Shown here: positions 1 through 5,666 of the stretch, piece after piece
How positions within the stretch are numbered: position 1 is the stretch's first letter
Layout of the letters: every line of letters starts with the position of its first letter
Source of the DNA: Deltaproteobacteria bacterium
Lineage (GTDB): Bacteria; Desulfobacterota; Binatia; UBA9968
Reading direction: 5' to 3'
Length of the DNA: 7,609 bases
Assembly: GCA_023250495.1 (NCBI GenBank)
Contig: JAHFAP010000151.1
Span: 1-7,609, forward strand
Position numbers and translations under genes: made by a program
Notes under the pieces: model-generated
What the model saw: the letters and a program-made list of their open reading frames with translations, nothing else
The model's database searches: none
Told to the model about the DNA's origin: nothing

Positions 1-2
1 GG

Positions 3-512
3 CTCTCGCCGGTCGTCGAGCCGATCGCGGGGTTCTTCAACGCGCTGTCGGGAATCGCGTGGCTGCCGCTTGCCGTGACCTGGTTCGGGCTCGGCTGGGT
101 GAGCGTGACCTTCATCATGTTTAACACGATCTTCTTCCTGGTCTTCTACAACACCCTCGTCGGGGTCCGGACCGTCCCGCGGATCTTCGAGCACGCGGTG
201 CGCACGCTGGGCGGCTCGCGGCGTCACATCATCTTTCAGGTGTTGATTCCTGGGGCGATGCCGAATATCGTGACCGGGATTCGCATGAGCATCGGGTTCG
301 GCTGGCGCGCTCTGATCGCCGCGGAGATGATCGCCACCAGCACCGGCCTTGGGTTTCTTATCTACAATGCGAGCAACTTTCACCAGACCGACACGATTCT
401 CGTGGGAATTGTAACGATCGGAATCTTGTGGCTTCTCACTGACCGGCTGGTACTCCAGCCGCTCGAGCGGCGGACCGTGGAGCGCTGGGGGTTAGTCTCC
501 TCAGGCCCATGA
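3..512 (+). CDS. ABC transporter permease, NitT/TauT (SsuC/TauC) type, 5'-truncated by window edge
   Basis: Inner-membrane permease subunit of an ABC importer of the nitrate/taurine/alkanesulfonate class, which passes substrate from a periplasmic binding protein through the membrane. The reading frame is open from base 3, so the true start lies upstream; 169 residues are visible. The first visible residues (PIAGFFNALSGIAWLPLAV, then WFGLG) match the family pattern before a transmembrane helix. The cytoplasmic EAA-type loop that contacts the ATPase is at about bases 189-251 (EHA...LGGS...LIPGAMPNI). Hydrophobic segments lie near bases 93-170, 285-345 and 400-440. The charged tail LERRTVERWG is typical of the C-terminus. 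The stop overlaps the next start by 4 bases (ATGA), implying co-translation. The ATPase and cognate binding protein are not on this side of the window. Family assignment is secure; the substrate is unknown. Confidence 0.92.
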   Translation, partial: LSPVVEPIAGFFNALSGIAWLPLAVTWFGLGWVSVTFIMFNTIFFLVFYNTLVGVRTVPRIFEHAVRTLGGSRRHIIFQVLIPGAMPNIVTGIRMSIGFGWRALIAAEMIATSTGLGFLIYNASNFHQTDTILVGIVTIGILWLLTDRLVLQPLERRTVERWGLVSSGP

Positions 513-865
513 ACGATTCAGCCATGTCCCTGCTCGCAGTCTTAAGGCACCGGTCGGTGGCGTTCCTCCTTGTCGTGTTAGTCGCGTGGGGCGGATGGGA
601 ACTCTTTCTCGCTATGACCGCACCCGGACGCGTCGCCCCGGCGCTCCAGAGCGCGCTGCACGAGCGGGCGCCCGTAGCTGTCGCCATTACGCTTGGCTTC
701 GCGCCTGAGAACTTCCATATCCGACTGTTTCAAAACTACGGCGTGGTGAGCGGAGTGCGAGGGACGACCGTGCTCGTCAATCGAGTCTCTCCGGATGATC
801 TTCGGCGGATTGCCCGATATTATTGGGTACAGCGGATTACCCCGCAGGCTGAGAGCGTACGATGA
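509..865 (+). CDS. Hypothetical single-pass membrane protein, 118 aa
   Basis: I do not recognise a family. The protein has a short basic N-terminus (RHR at residues 13-15), one strongly hydrophobic helix at about residues 17-36, and a tail of about 80 residues. The tail contains ENFHIRLFQNYGVVSGVRG (67-85) and a polar, aromatic end (RRIARYYWVQRI, 99-110). By the positive-inside rule the tail would be extracytoplasmic, or the helix is an uncleaved signal anchor; no lipobox or clear cleavage site is seen. ATG 509 overlaps the permease stop, and its own stop overlaps the following dehydrogenase start, both as ATGA. No strong Shine-Dalgarno sequence precedes it, in keeping with coupling. A second in-frame ATG at 524 is possible. 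Length, coupling and codon use like its neighbours argue that it is a real gene, perhaps an accessory to the transporter. That role is inference. Confidence 0.72.
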   Translation: MNDSAMSLLAVLRHRSVAFLLVVLVAWGGWELFLAMTAPGRVAPALQSALHERAPVAVAITLGFAPENFHIRLFQNYGVVSGVRGTTVLVNRVSPDDLRRIARYYWVQRITPQAESVR

Positions 866-1833
866 GCTTTGTCGTAGCGGTCACCGATTACGTCTTTCCC
901 TCCCTGGAGCCCGAGCAGCGGGTGCTGGCGCCTCTGGGGGCCGAGCTGCGCCCGGGGCAGTGCCGATCAGAAGAAGAGATTATCGAGCTGACCCGGGGTG
1001 CGGACGCCGTGCTGAACTGCTACGCGAAGATGACGGCGCGGGTCATTGAGAAGCTCAACCGCTGCAAGATCATCGCACGGTATGGTATCGGCGTTGACAA
1101 CGTCGACCTTGTCGCGGCGACTGGCGCCGGCATTTTGGTCACCAACGTCCCGGACTACTGCGTCGATGAAGTCTCAGACCATGCGCTCGCGCTTCTCCTG
1201 GCGCTGGCACGCCAGATCGTTCTGGCCGACGGCGCGGTGAGGGAGGGACGATGGGACGTCGTCGCCCACGCGGGGATTCTCCGGCTGCGCGGACAGACGC
1301 TGGGCCTGCTTGGTTTCGGCAAGATCGCCAGAGTGCTCGCGTCAAAGGTCCAGCCTTTAGGAATAAAAGTGCTGGTGTACGATCCTTACGTGGACTCCGA
1401 GCTGATTGAGCGTCACGGAGCCGAAGCCGCCGATTTGGATAGACTGCTTGCCGAAGCTGATGTGATTTCCATTCACGTGCCGCTCTCTCTAGAGACCCGC
1501 AATCTCATCGGACAGCGGGAGCTGGCGCGCATGAAGCCGACTGCGTTCCTGATCAACACCTCGCGCGGCGGCATCGCAGACGAGCAGGCGCTCGCAGAGG
1601 CGCTGAAGGCCGGGCGGCTCGGCGGAGCCGCGCTCGATGTGCTCAACGCTGAGCCGCCGCCGCCGGATCACCCACTCCGGCAGGCGCCGAACGTGATCCT
1701 CACTCCGCACCTTGCCTTCTACTCTCGTGAGTCAGTCGTGGAGCTTCAGACCAAAGCCGCGGAAGAGGTGGCGCGCGCTCTCAAGGGCGAGCCGCCCCGG
1801 TCGCCGGTCAACCGCGAAGTTCTAGGCCGCTGA
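862..1833 (+). CDS. D-2-hydroxyacid dehydrogenase, NAD-dependent (CtBP/phosphoglycerate dehydrogenase-like)
   Basis: Cytoplasmic oxidoreductase of 323 residues, full length for the family, interconverting a 2-keto acid and a D-2-hydroxy acid. The Rossmann motif is GFGKIA at 151-156, with Ala in place of the usual last Gly, as in CtBP-like members. D174 in LVYDPY at the end of the second strand suggests NAD(H) rather than NADP(H). The catalytic set is complete: R235 (NTSRGG), E264 (LDVLNAEP) and H283 (TPHLAFYS). The substrate-domain signature RYGIGVDNVD is at 73-82, followed by TNVPDYCVDEVSDHA. It lacks the C-terminal ACT domain of classical SerA, so a serine-pathway role is less likely. Its start overlaps the upstream gene by 4 bases, linking it to the ABC permease. 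It may oxidise or reduce an imported hydroxy acid; the substrate is not determined. Confidence 0.93.
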   Translation: MSFVVAVTDYVFPSLEPEQRVLAPLGAELRPGQCRSEEEIIELTRGADAVLNCYAKMTARVIEKLNRCKIIARYGIGVDNVDLVAATGAGILVTNVPDYCVDEVSDHALALLLALARQIVLADGAVREGRWDVVAHAGILRLRGQTLGLLGFGKIARVLASKVQPLGIKVLVYDPYVDSELIERHGAEAADLDRLLAEADVISIHVPLSLETRNLIGQRELARMKPTAFLINTSRGGIADEQALAEALKAGRLGGAALDVLNAEPPPPDHPLRQAPNVILTPHLAFYSRESVVELQTKAAEEVARALKGEPPRSPVNREVLGR

Positions 1834-1838
1834 AAAGG

Positions 1839-1948
1839 CCGTTCATGCTTCGACTGCGCCCTGCGGGCTACGCTCAGCACGAACGGCAATGCTAGCAAAT
1901 CAACAAGTTCCGTTCGCCCTGAGCGTAGCGAAGCGAAGTCGAAGGGCG
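1839..1948. repeat. Inverted pair of palindromic extragenic repeats
   Basis: Two related elements lie in opposite orientation 5 bases after the dehydrogenase stop. Element 1 (1839-1886) contains CTTCGACT (1848-1855), GCTACGCTCAG (1867-1877) and CGAACGG (1880-1886). Element 2 (1910-1948) carries their reverse complements in order: CCGTTCG (1910-1916), CTGAGCGTAGC (1919-1929) and AGTCGAAG (1937-1944). The pair could fold into one long imperfect hairpin with a loop near 1887-1909. Each element is also partly self-palindromic: CCGTTCATGCT against AGCACGAACGG in element 1, and CGCCCT against AGGGCG in element 2. This looks like a REP-type dispersed repeat and may protect or end the upstream transcript; a short T run follows only at about 1959-1963. 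Confidence 0.8.
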
Positions 1949-2025
1949 CAAAAGCGAGTTTTTCACCACCCTGCCCGGGGCGCTGCACTCCGCCGATCTG
2001 CCGTCGCCCGCAGTGAGATTTCTGC

Positions 2026-2433
2026 TTAGAGAGCTTTTTTCTTGGCTTCCTCAAAGCGCTTCTCGGCTTCTTCGGCGCCTTCAGCCCGGTTGTAGTCCTG
2101 GTCTAAGTCGCCGTCTCCGGCGGGGCTCTTCACCGTGAAAAAAATCGCGGTGCCGCCGATGGCGCGGCTTCTATGGTTGGTAAAGCGGGGAATGTGGATC
2201 AAGTCTCCGCGTTCGCAGATGCGCTCTTCGTCGCCGAGGACGAAGTGAAGCTTGCCTTCAAGGACAAGAGTGAACTGTTCCTCGTTGGGGTGCATGTGTA
2301 GCGGGGGGCCTTCCTCGTCCGGCTTGGTCACGATTCCCGCCTTCATGAATTCGCCAACGGCGGTCTGCACGAACTGCTGTGGGTTTGCCGTGGCGGGGTT
2401 CTGTTGCATCTCCGCAATCTTGTAAAAAGGCAT
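2026..2433 (-). CDS. Single-domain cupin protein, 135 aa
   Basis: Small beta-barrel cupin, probably a metal-binding cytoplasmic protein. Cupin motif 1 is present as H46-x-H48-x3-E52 (GPPLHMHPNEEQ) followed by the VLEGKLHFVLG strand. Motif 2 includes G76, P82 and the fourth ligand H87 (GDLIHIPRFTNHR). All four usual metal ligands (H46, H48, E52, H87) are therefore there. The last 20 or so residues are highly charged (EEAEKRFEEAKKKAL) and probably form a helical tail outside the barrel. ATG at 2433 is preceded by GGAGGGAG on the minus strand at good spacing, fixing the start. It is divergent from the next cupin across 159 bases and convergent with the dehydrogenase at 862. Function cannot be narrowed; such cupins include dioxygenases, isomerases and sugar or ligand sensors. 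Confidence 0.88.
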   Translation of the reverse strand: MPFYKIAEMQQNPATANPQQFVQTAVGEFMKAGIVTKPDEEGPPLHMHPNEEQFTLVLEGKLHFVLGDEERICERGDLIHIPRFTNHRSRAIGGTAIFFTVKSPAGDGDLDQDYNRAEGAEEAEKRFEEAKKKAL

Positions 2434-2503
2434 TTTTCTCCCTCCGGTCAGAATCGATTTTGAATGAGTTTAAATCTCCCATTACTCCAAGGCGGACGAA
2501 ATG

Positions 2504-2519
2504 TCCAGCTATGTCTGGA
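2504..2519. promoter_or_regulatory. Short dyad in the divergent cupin spacer, possible operator
   Basis: TCCAG (2504-2508) and CTGGA (2515-2519) form a 5-base inverted repeat with a 6-base centre. It sits in the spacer shared by the two divergent cupins and directly upstream of the TTGACG hexamer. Position would suit a regulator binding site, but so short a dyad can occur by chance. Confidence 0.2.
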
Positions 2520-2521
2520 AC

Positions 2522-2551
2522 TTGACGTCTCCTCAATCTCGCTGTTAGACT
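2522..2551 (+). promoter_or_regulatory. Candidate sigma-70-like promoter for the plus-strand cupin
   Basis: TTGACG at 2522-2527 (five of six to the -35 consensus) is followed after 18 bases by TAGACT at 2546-2551 (four of six to the -10 consensus). This would start transcription about 30-35 bases ahead of the cupin start at 2593. It is the best match I see in the spacer; I found no convincing match for the opposite cupin. Confidence 0.35.
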
Positions 2552-2592
2552 CCTTCACACGGACCGAGTTCTTCCGAGAGGAGATATTTACC

Positions 2593-3018
2593 ATGGCAGA
2601 GGCGCACATTCTGAAAATCGATTCGTTGCCGGTGTTCGACCGCGGCAACGGCATCCAAACGACCCCTCTCGTCACTAAAGAGATCGGCTCGAAGCACATG
2701 ACGACCGGGTTGACGCGCTTTCCAGCCGGCGCGAAGGTTCCGCTGCACTCGCACAACTGCGATGAGCAGGTGACTATCCTAGAGGGTGAGGCCGAGGCGG
2801 AGATCGACGGCCGGCGCCATCGCCTCCATGCTTACGACACCACGCTCGTTCCGGCCGACAAGCCCCATCGGTTCGTCAACGTCGGGACGACGCCGCTGCT
2901 GATCCTGTGGATCTACGGGACCACCGAGGTGACCCGAACCTTTACCGAAACCGGCGAAACAGTCGCCCATCTTTCTGACCGCGATCTCGTCGGTTCTTTA
3001 CCTCCAAAGGGGAAATAG
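2593..3018 (+). CDS. Single-domain cupin protein, 141 aa
   Basis: Metal-binding type cupin. Motif 1 is H52-x-H54-x3-E58 (PLHSHNCDEQ) followed by TILEGEAEAEIDG. Motif 2 runs from the YDTTLVPADKPHRF segment, with H92 as the fourth ligand. The reading frame is open upstream to an ATG at 2464, but I start at ATG 2593. AGAGGAG (2577-2583) lies 9 bases before that codon, the protein then has the usual cupin length, and the upstream 43 residues show no cupin-like character and would cross the promoter region. A tail of about 30 residues (TRTFTETGETVAHLSDRDL) follows the barrel. It is head-to-head with another cupin and upstream of an Ldh_2 dehydrogenase, separated from it by a repeat array. Specific activity is unknown. 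Confidence 0.88.
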   Translation: MAEAHILKIDSLPVFDRGNGIQTTPLVTKEIGSKHMTTGLTRFPAGAKVPLHSHNCDEQVTILEGEAEAEIDGRRHRLHAYDTTLVPADKPHRFVNVGTTPLLILWIYGTTEVTRTFTETGETVAHLSDRDLVGSLPPKGK

Positions 3019-3021
3019 CTA

Positions 3022-3087
3022 TCAGCGCTCAGCTTTCAGCTTTCAGCTCGGATGTTCTTGCTGACTGCTGATCACTGACGGCTGAAG
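3022..3087. repeat. Inverted array of 7-base repeats (TCAGCNN x4, GCTGANN x4)
   Basis: Four head-to-tail heptamers on the plus strand (3022-3028 TCAGCGC, 3029-3035 TCAGCTT, 3036-3042 TCAGCTT, 3043-3049 TCAGCTC) are followed by a 10-base centre (3050-3059). Four heptamers of the complementary core then follow (3060-3066 GCTGACT, 3067-3073 GCTGATC, 3074-3080 ACTGACG with one core change, 3081-3087 GCTGAAG). Because the cores are reverse complements with the same period, the RNA could fold into a stem of repeated GCTGA/TCAGC pairings. The array starts 3 bases after the upstream cupin stop and fills nearly all of the 78-base gap before the Ldh_2 gene. Confidence 0.85.
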
Positions 3088-3088
3088 G
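3084..3088 (+). promoter_or_regulatory. Ribosome binding site overlapping the heptamer array
   Basis: GAAGG at 3084-3088 lies 8 bases before ATG 3097 and is the only Shine-Dalgarno-like sequence for the Ldh_2 gene. Its first four bases are the end of the last GCTGAAG heptamer, so folding of the array would tend to bury the ribosome site. Confidence 0.5.
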
Positions 3089-3096
3089 CTTGTATT

Positions 3097-4167
3097 ATGG
3101 CCCAAAGTCCATCGACGCACCGCCGACTCCAGTCAAGCGATCTCGAAGTGTTCGTCGCGCGCTCTCTCACAGCCGTCGGGTTGCCCGCGTCGGACGCCGA
3201 GCAGGCCGCGCGGCTGATGATTCTCGCTGATCTGCGCGGCGCCGACGGCCACGGCATCTTCCGCTTGCCTCAATACGTTCGCCGCATCAGAGCCGGCGGC
3301 ATGAACGTAAGACCGAACATCCGAGTGGCGCGCGAGACAGAGGCGACGGCCCTGGTCGATGGCGACAACGGCATGGGGCACTTGGTGATGCGGTTTGCCG
3401 CCCAGGTTGCGATGGACAAGGCTGCGCACGCAGGCATCGGCTGGGTCGGCGTGCGGCAGGGCAACCACGCGGGGCCGGCAGCGCTCTACGCCATGATGCT
3501 GCTCGCGCGCGACATGATCGGGATCTACATGGCGGTCGGCAACGCCAACCACATGCCGCCGTGGGGCGGGGTCGAGCTGCTTCTCAGCACCAACCCGATC
3601 GCCGTCGCGATCCCCGCTCTTGAAGAGCGGCCGATCGTGCTCGATATGGCCACCAGCGTGGCCGCTTACGGCAAGGTGAAGACGAAAGCTCAACGCGGCG
3701 AGCAAATGCCCGAAGGCTGGATGATCGACGCGCTCGGCAGATCCTTAACGGACCCGAAGAGGGCTGAGGAAGGGTTCCTCCTCCCAATCGGAGGCTACAA
3801 GGGGTACGGCCTCGCGCTCGTCTTCGGTCTGCTTGCCGGCACGCTGAACGGCGCCGCGTTTGGCCGCGACGTGATCGATTTCAATAAAGACGACAAGACC
3901 CCGACGAACACGGGTCAAGTAATTCTGGCGCTCGACGTGGCGCGCTTCTCAACGGTTGAAACGTTTAAGCGCAGCGTTGATGCTGTCATTCGTGAGATGC
4001 GAAACTCGAGAAAGATGCACGGCGTCGAGCGGATCCGACTCCCGGGCGAGCAGAGCCACGCCACGTGGCTGGAGCGCAGCGCCGCCGGCATTCCAATGAA
4101 CGACACGCTGTTTAAGGATCTGCAACGTTTAGCGTCTGACCTGGGAATTGAGGGACTTCCTTCATAG
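3097..4167 (+). CDS. Ldh_2 family (malate/lactate/ureidoglycolate-type) dehydrogenase
   Basis: NAD(P)-linked oxidoreductase of 356 residues, the normal length for the Ldh_2 family, which is unrelated to classical LDH/MDH and includes sulfolactate, ureidoglycolate, malate and diketogulonate enzymes. Family landmarks are present in order. The N-terminal helical part ends in DLRGADGHG (45-53) with H52, then RLPQYV and the RAGG turn. QGNHAG at 121-126 carries H124, and STNPIAVAIPA follows at about 164-174. DMATSVAAYGKV with KAQRGE marks the cofactor region, then GGYKGYGLAL and a final VERIRLPGE segment with the usual C-terminal helices. The substrate cannot be assigned from sequence. It faces the minus-strand SDR/cupin/binding-protein operon, the 94-base convergent gap holding only a weak CTGGAA/TTCCAG dyad (4169-4199). 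Confidence 0.93.
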   Translation: MAQSPSTHRRLQSSDLEVFVARSLTAVGLPASDAEQAARLMILADLRGADGHGIFRLPQYVRRIRAGGMNVRPNIRVARETEATALVDGDNGMGHLVMRFAAQVAMDKAAHAGIGWVGVRQGNHAGPAALYAMMLLARDMIGIYMAVGNANHMPPWGGVELLLSTNPIAVAIPALEERPIVLDMATSVAAYGKVKTKAQRGEQMPEGWMIDALGRSLTDPKRAEEGFLLPIGGYKGYGLALVFGLLAGTLNGAAFGRDVIDFNKDDKTPTNTGQVILALDVARFSTVETFKRSVDAVIREMRNSRKMHGVERIRLPGEQSHATWLERSAAGIPMNDTLFKDLQRLASDLGIEGLPS

Positions 4168-4261
4168 TCTGGAAAGCCCCCTATCCGCGCGACTTCCAGC
4201 TCTCCCCTGAGCGCTTCGGTCCTTCGTGTGCCTTACCTCGTCGGGATTGGATGCCGCAAGA

Positions 4262-5062
4262 TCAGCCGACATTGAGCGCGCCGCCGCCGTCGACTAGAAG
4301 CGCCACGCCGGTGATGAAATTGGCCTCGTCGGAGGCGAGGAACAGTGCCGCATTGGCCACGTCCCAGGCGGTGCCCATCTTGCGGCGCAGCGGCACGCGG
4401 GCATCGCGCTCCGCCGCGACCTGGGCGCGGCTCTTGCCGCTCACCCGGGCGCGCGTGTCGACCGCCATCGGCGTGTCCATCAGACCGGGCAGGATCGCGT
4501 TGGCACGAATGCCATACTCGGCGTTCTGGATGGCCACCTGCTGGGTGAAGGCGATCATCGCCGCCTTCGTCGCCTTGTACGCTACAAGGGGATAGTTCTC
4601 CAATGCGGCAAGCGAGGAGATCATGATGATGGCGCCGGCGCGCTGCTGTCGCATGATCGGGATGACGTGCTTGCAGGCCATGATGGCGCCGCGCAGGTTG
4701 ATGGCGCTGATGCGGTCGAAAGCCTCCTCGGTGAAGTCGAGCAGCGGCGCATCGCCGCCGGCGATGCTGACGCCGACATTGTAATGCAGAATGTCGATGC
4801 GGCCCCAGCGCTTGTGCGCGGCCGCTATGGCGGCGGCAAGCGTCGCTTCCTTAGTGACGTCGGCCTCGAAGGCGACGCCTTCGCCGCCCCCTTGCTTGAC
4901 CATCGATACCGTCTCCTCGGCCGAGGAGAGGTCACGGTCGACAGCCATGACCTTCGCACCCTCCTGCGCGAATCGCAGCACCGTGGCACGGCCATTGCCC
5001 ATCCCTTCGCCCGGGCCCTGCCCGGCACCGATGACAATCGCAGTCTTTCCTTCTAGACGCAT
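4262..5062 (-). CDS. Short-chain dehydrogenase/reductase (SDR), classical type with lengthened glycine loop
   Basis: Cytoplasmic NAD(P)-dependent oxidoreductase of 266 residues acting on a hydroxyl/keto group. The cofactor loop near residues 11-25 (IGAGQGPGEGMGNGRAT) is about seven residues longer than the usual GxxxGxG loop. I recall a recognised SDR subgroup with a similar GAGQxPGExxGNGRA loop. D42 after the second strand points to NAD(H). D68-V69 (EADVT) contacts adenine, and YNVG (94-97) replaces the common NNAG. The catalytic set is N122 (INLRG), S149 or S150 (MISS), Y162 and K166 (YKATKAA). LPGLMDTPM (191-199) and the C-terminal FITGVALLVDGG are standard. It is the last gene of a probable minus-strand unit, 87 bases after the cupin. 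AGGA just before ATG 5062 gives only a modest ribosome site. Confidence 0.94.
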   Translation of the reverse strand: MRLEGKTAIVIGAGQGPGEGMGNGRATVLRFAQEGAKVMAVDRDLSSAEETVSMVKQGGGEGVAFEADVTKEATLAAAIAAAHKRWGRIDILHYNVGVSIAGGDAPLLDFTEEAFDRISAINLRGAIMACKHVIPIMRQQRAGAIIMISSLAALENYPLVAYKATKAAMIAFTQQVAIQNAEYGIRANAILPGLMDTPMAVDTRARVSGKSRAQVAAERDARVPLRRKMGTAWDVANAALFLASDEANFITGVALLVDGGGALNVG

Positions 5063-5102
5063 GGCATCCTGCCGGAGAATCGGAATCCCTTGCTTAAGCG
5101 AT

Positions 5103-5166
5103 TCCTACGCCATTCACAATTCAAGGCCTGTCCTGTTTTACTAGCCGAACTATCCTACGGCATTCA
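5103..5166. repeat. Short imperfect direct repeat at the 3' end of the cupin gene
   Basis: TCCTACGCCATTCA (5103-5116) and TCCTACGGCATTCA (5153-5166) match at 13 of 14 bases, 50 bases apart. The right copy covers the last codons and stop of the minus-strand cupin; the left copy lies in the spacer before the SDR. It may be a remnant of a small local duplication, or chance. Confidence 0.45.
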
Positions 5167-5626
5167 GGACCTTCTCGTTGACCTCGACTGGCTTGGAGTC
5201 GATAAGGATGAAAGCGATCACACAAGGCTTGGTTCCGCGGTTGACCCAATTGTGGATCGTTCCGCGCTGCACGAGCACGTCGCCCGCGTTCAGATGGACG
5301 ACTGAGTCCTCGAGCTCCATGTCAATCTCACCCGACACGACGACGGCATAATCTATTGAATCCGTCCTGTGGTTCCGCGGCGCGACGCCGGGCGCGAACT
5401 CGACGATGCGAAAGACCGTTCCATTCTTCAATGTCGTGCCGACCTTCCTCAGTCCCTCGTCGGCGTCGCCTGTGTTGTTCACCGGAAAAGACTCCGTCGT
5501 CCAGACCACACGGGACGTCGCGCCCGGCCGGCTCGAGGCGATATTTTTAGAGACTTCGTCGATCTTCACGACCGCGCGCCCGTTTGCGTCATGTCCGGTG
5601 ACTACCCGCCGTATCTGAACTGCCAT
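5150..5626 (-). CDS. Cupin domain protein, 158 aa
   Basis: Single cupin domain with an N-terminal extension of about 65 residues (opening RRVVTGHDANGRAV), which I recognise as the layout of a common cupin family of unassigned activity. The barrel runs from about residue 70: VFRIVEFAPG, then NHRTDSIDYAVVVSGEI (85-101), then LNAGDVLVQRGTIHNWVNRG (112-131). Motif 1 keeps only H86 of the usual His-x-His pair, with D89 or D92 nearby. Motif 2 keeps H125 and N129. Metal binding is therefore uncertain. A strong AAGGAGGT sequence (minus strand, about 5635-5642) sits 8 bases upstream of ATG 5626 and fixes the start. It lies 40 bases after the ABC binding protein and 87 bases before the SDR on the same strand, so it is probably co-transcribed with both. 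It is only distantly like the other two cupins here. Confidence 0.9.
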   Translation of the reverse strand: MAVQIRRVVTGHDANGRAVVKIDEVSKNIASSRPGATSRVVWTTESFPVNNTGDADEGLRKVGTTLKNGTVFRIVEFAPGVAPRNHRTDSIDYAVVVSGEIDMELEDSVVHLNAGDVLVQRGTIHNWVNRGTKPCVIAFILIDSKPVEVNEKVLNAVG

Positions 5627-5666
5627 TGTTTTCTACCTCCTTGACCTTGGCTCACATGTGTTTCGA

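Noticed and set aside
2464..2592. Upstream extension of the plus-strand cupin to ATG 2464
   Set aside because: A good ribosome site precedes ATG 2593, the extension crosses the likely promoter, and it has no cupin character.
3133..3705. 190-codon open frame antisense to the Ldh_2 gene
   Set aside because: It is a shadow frame in GC-rich coding DNA; it has no protein-family character, and the plus-strand frame has clear Ldh_2 motifs throughout.
4168..4261. Terminator in the convergent gap
   Set aside because: Only a 6-base CTGGAA/TTCCAG dyad with a 19-base loop and no T run on either side; too weak to call.
4251..4595. Plus-strand open frames across the SDR gene (4251-4595, 4667-5056, 4791-5144)
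   Set aside because: The minus strand holds a complete SDR with intact catalytic residues; the opposite frames are arginine-, proline- and alanine-rich shadows.
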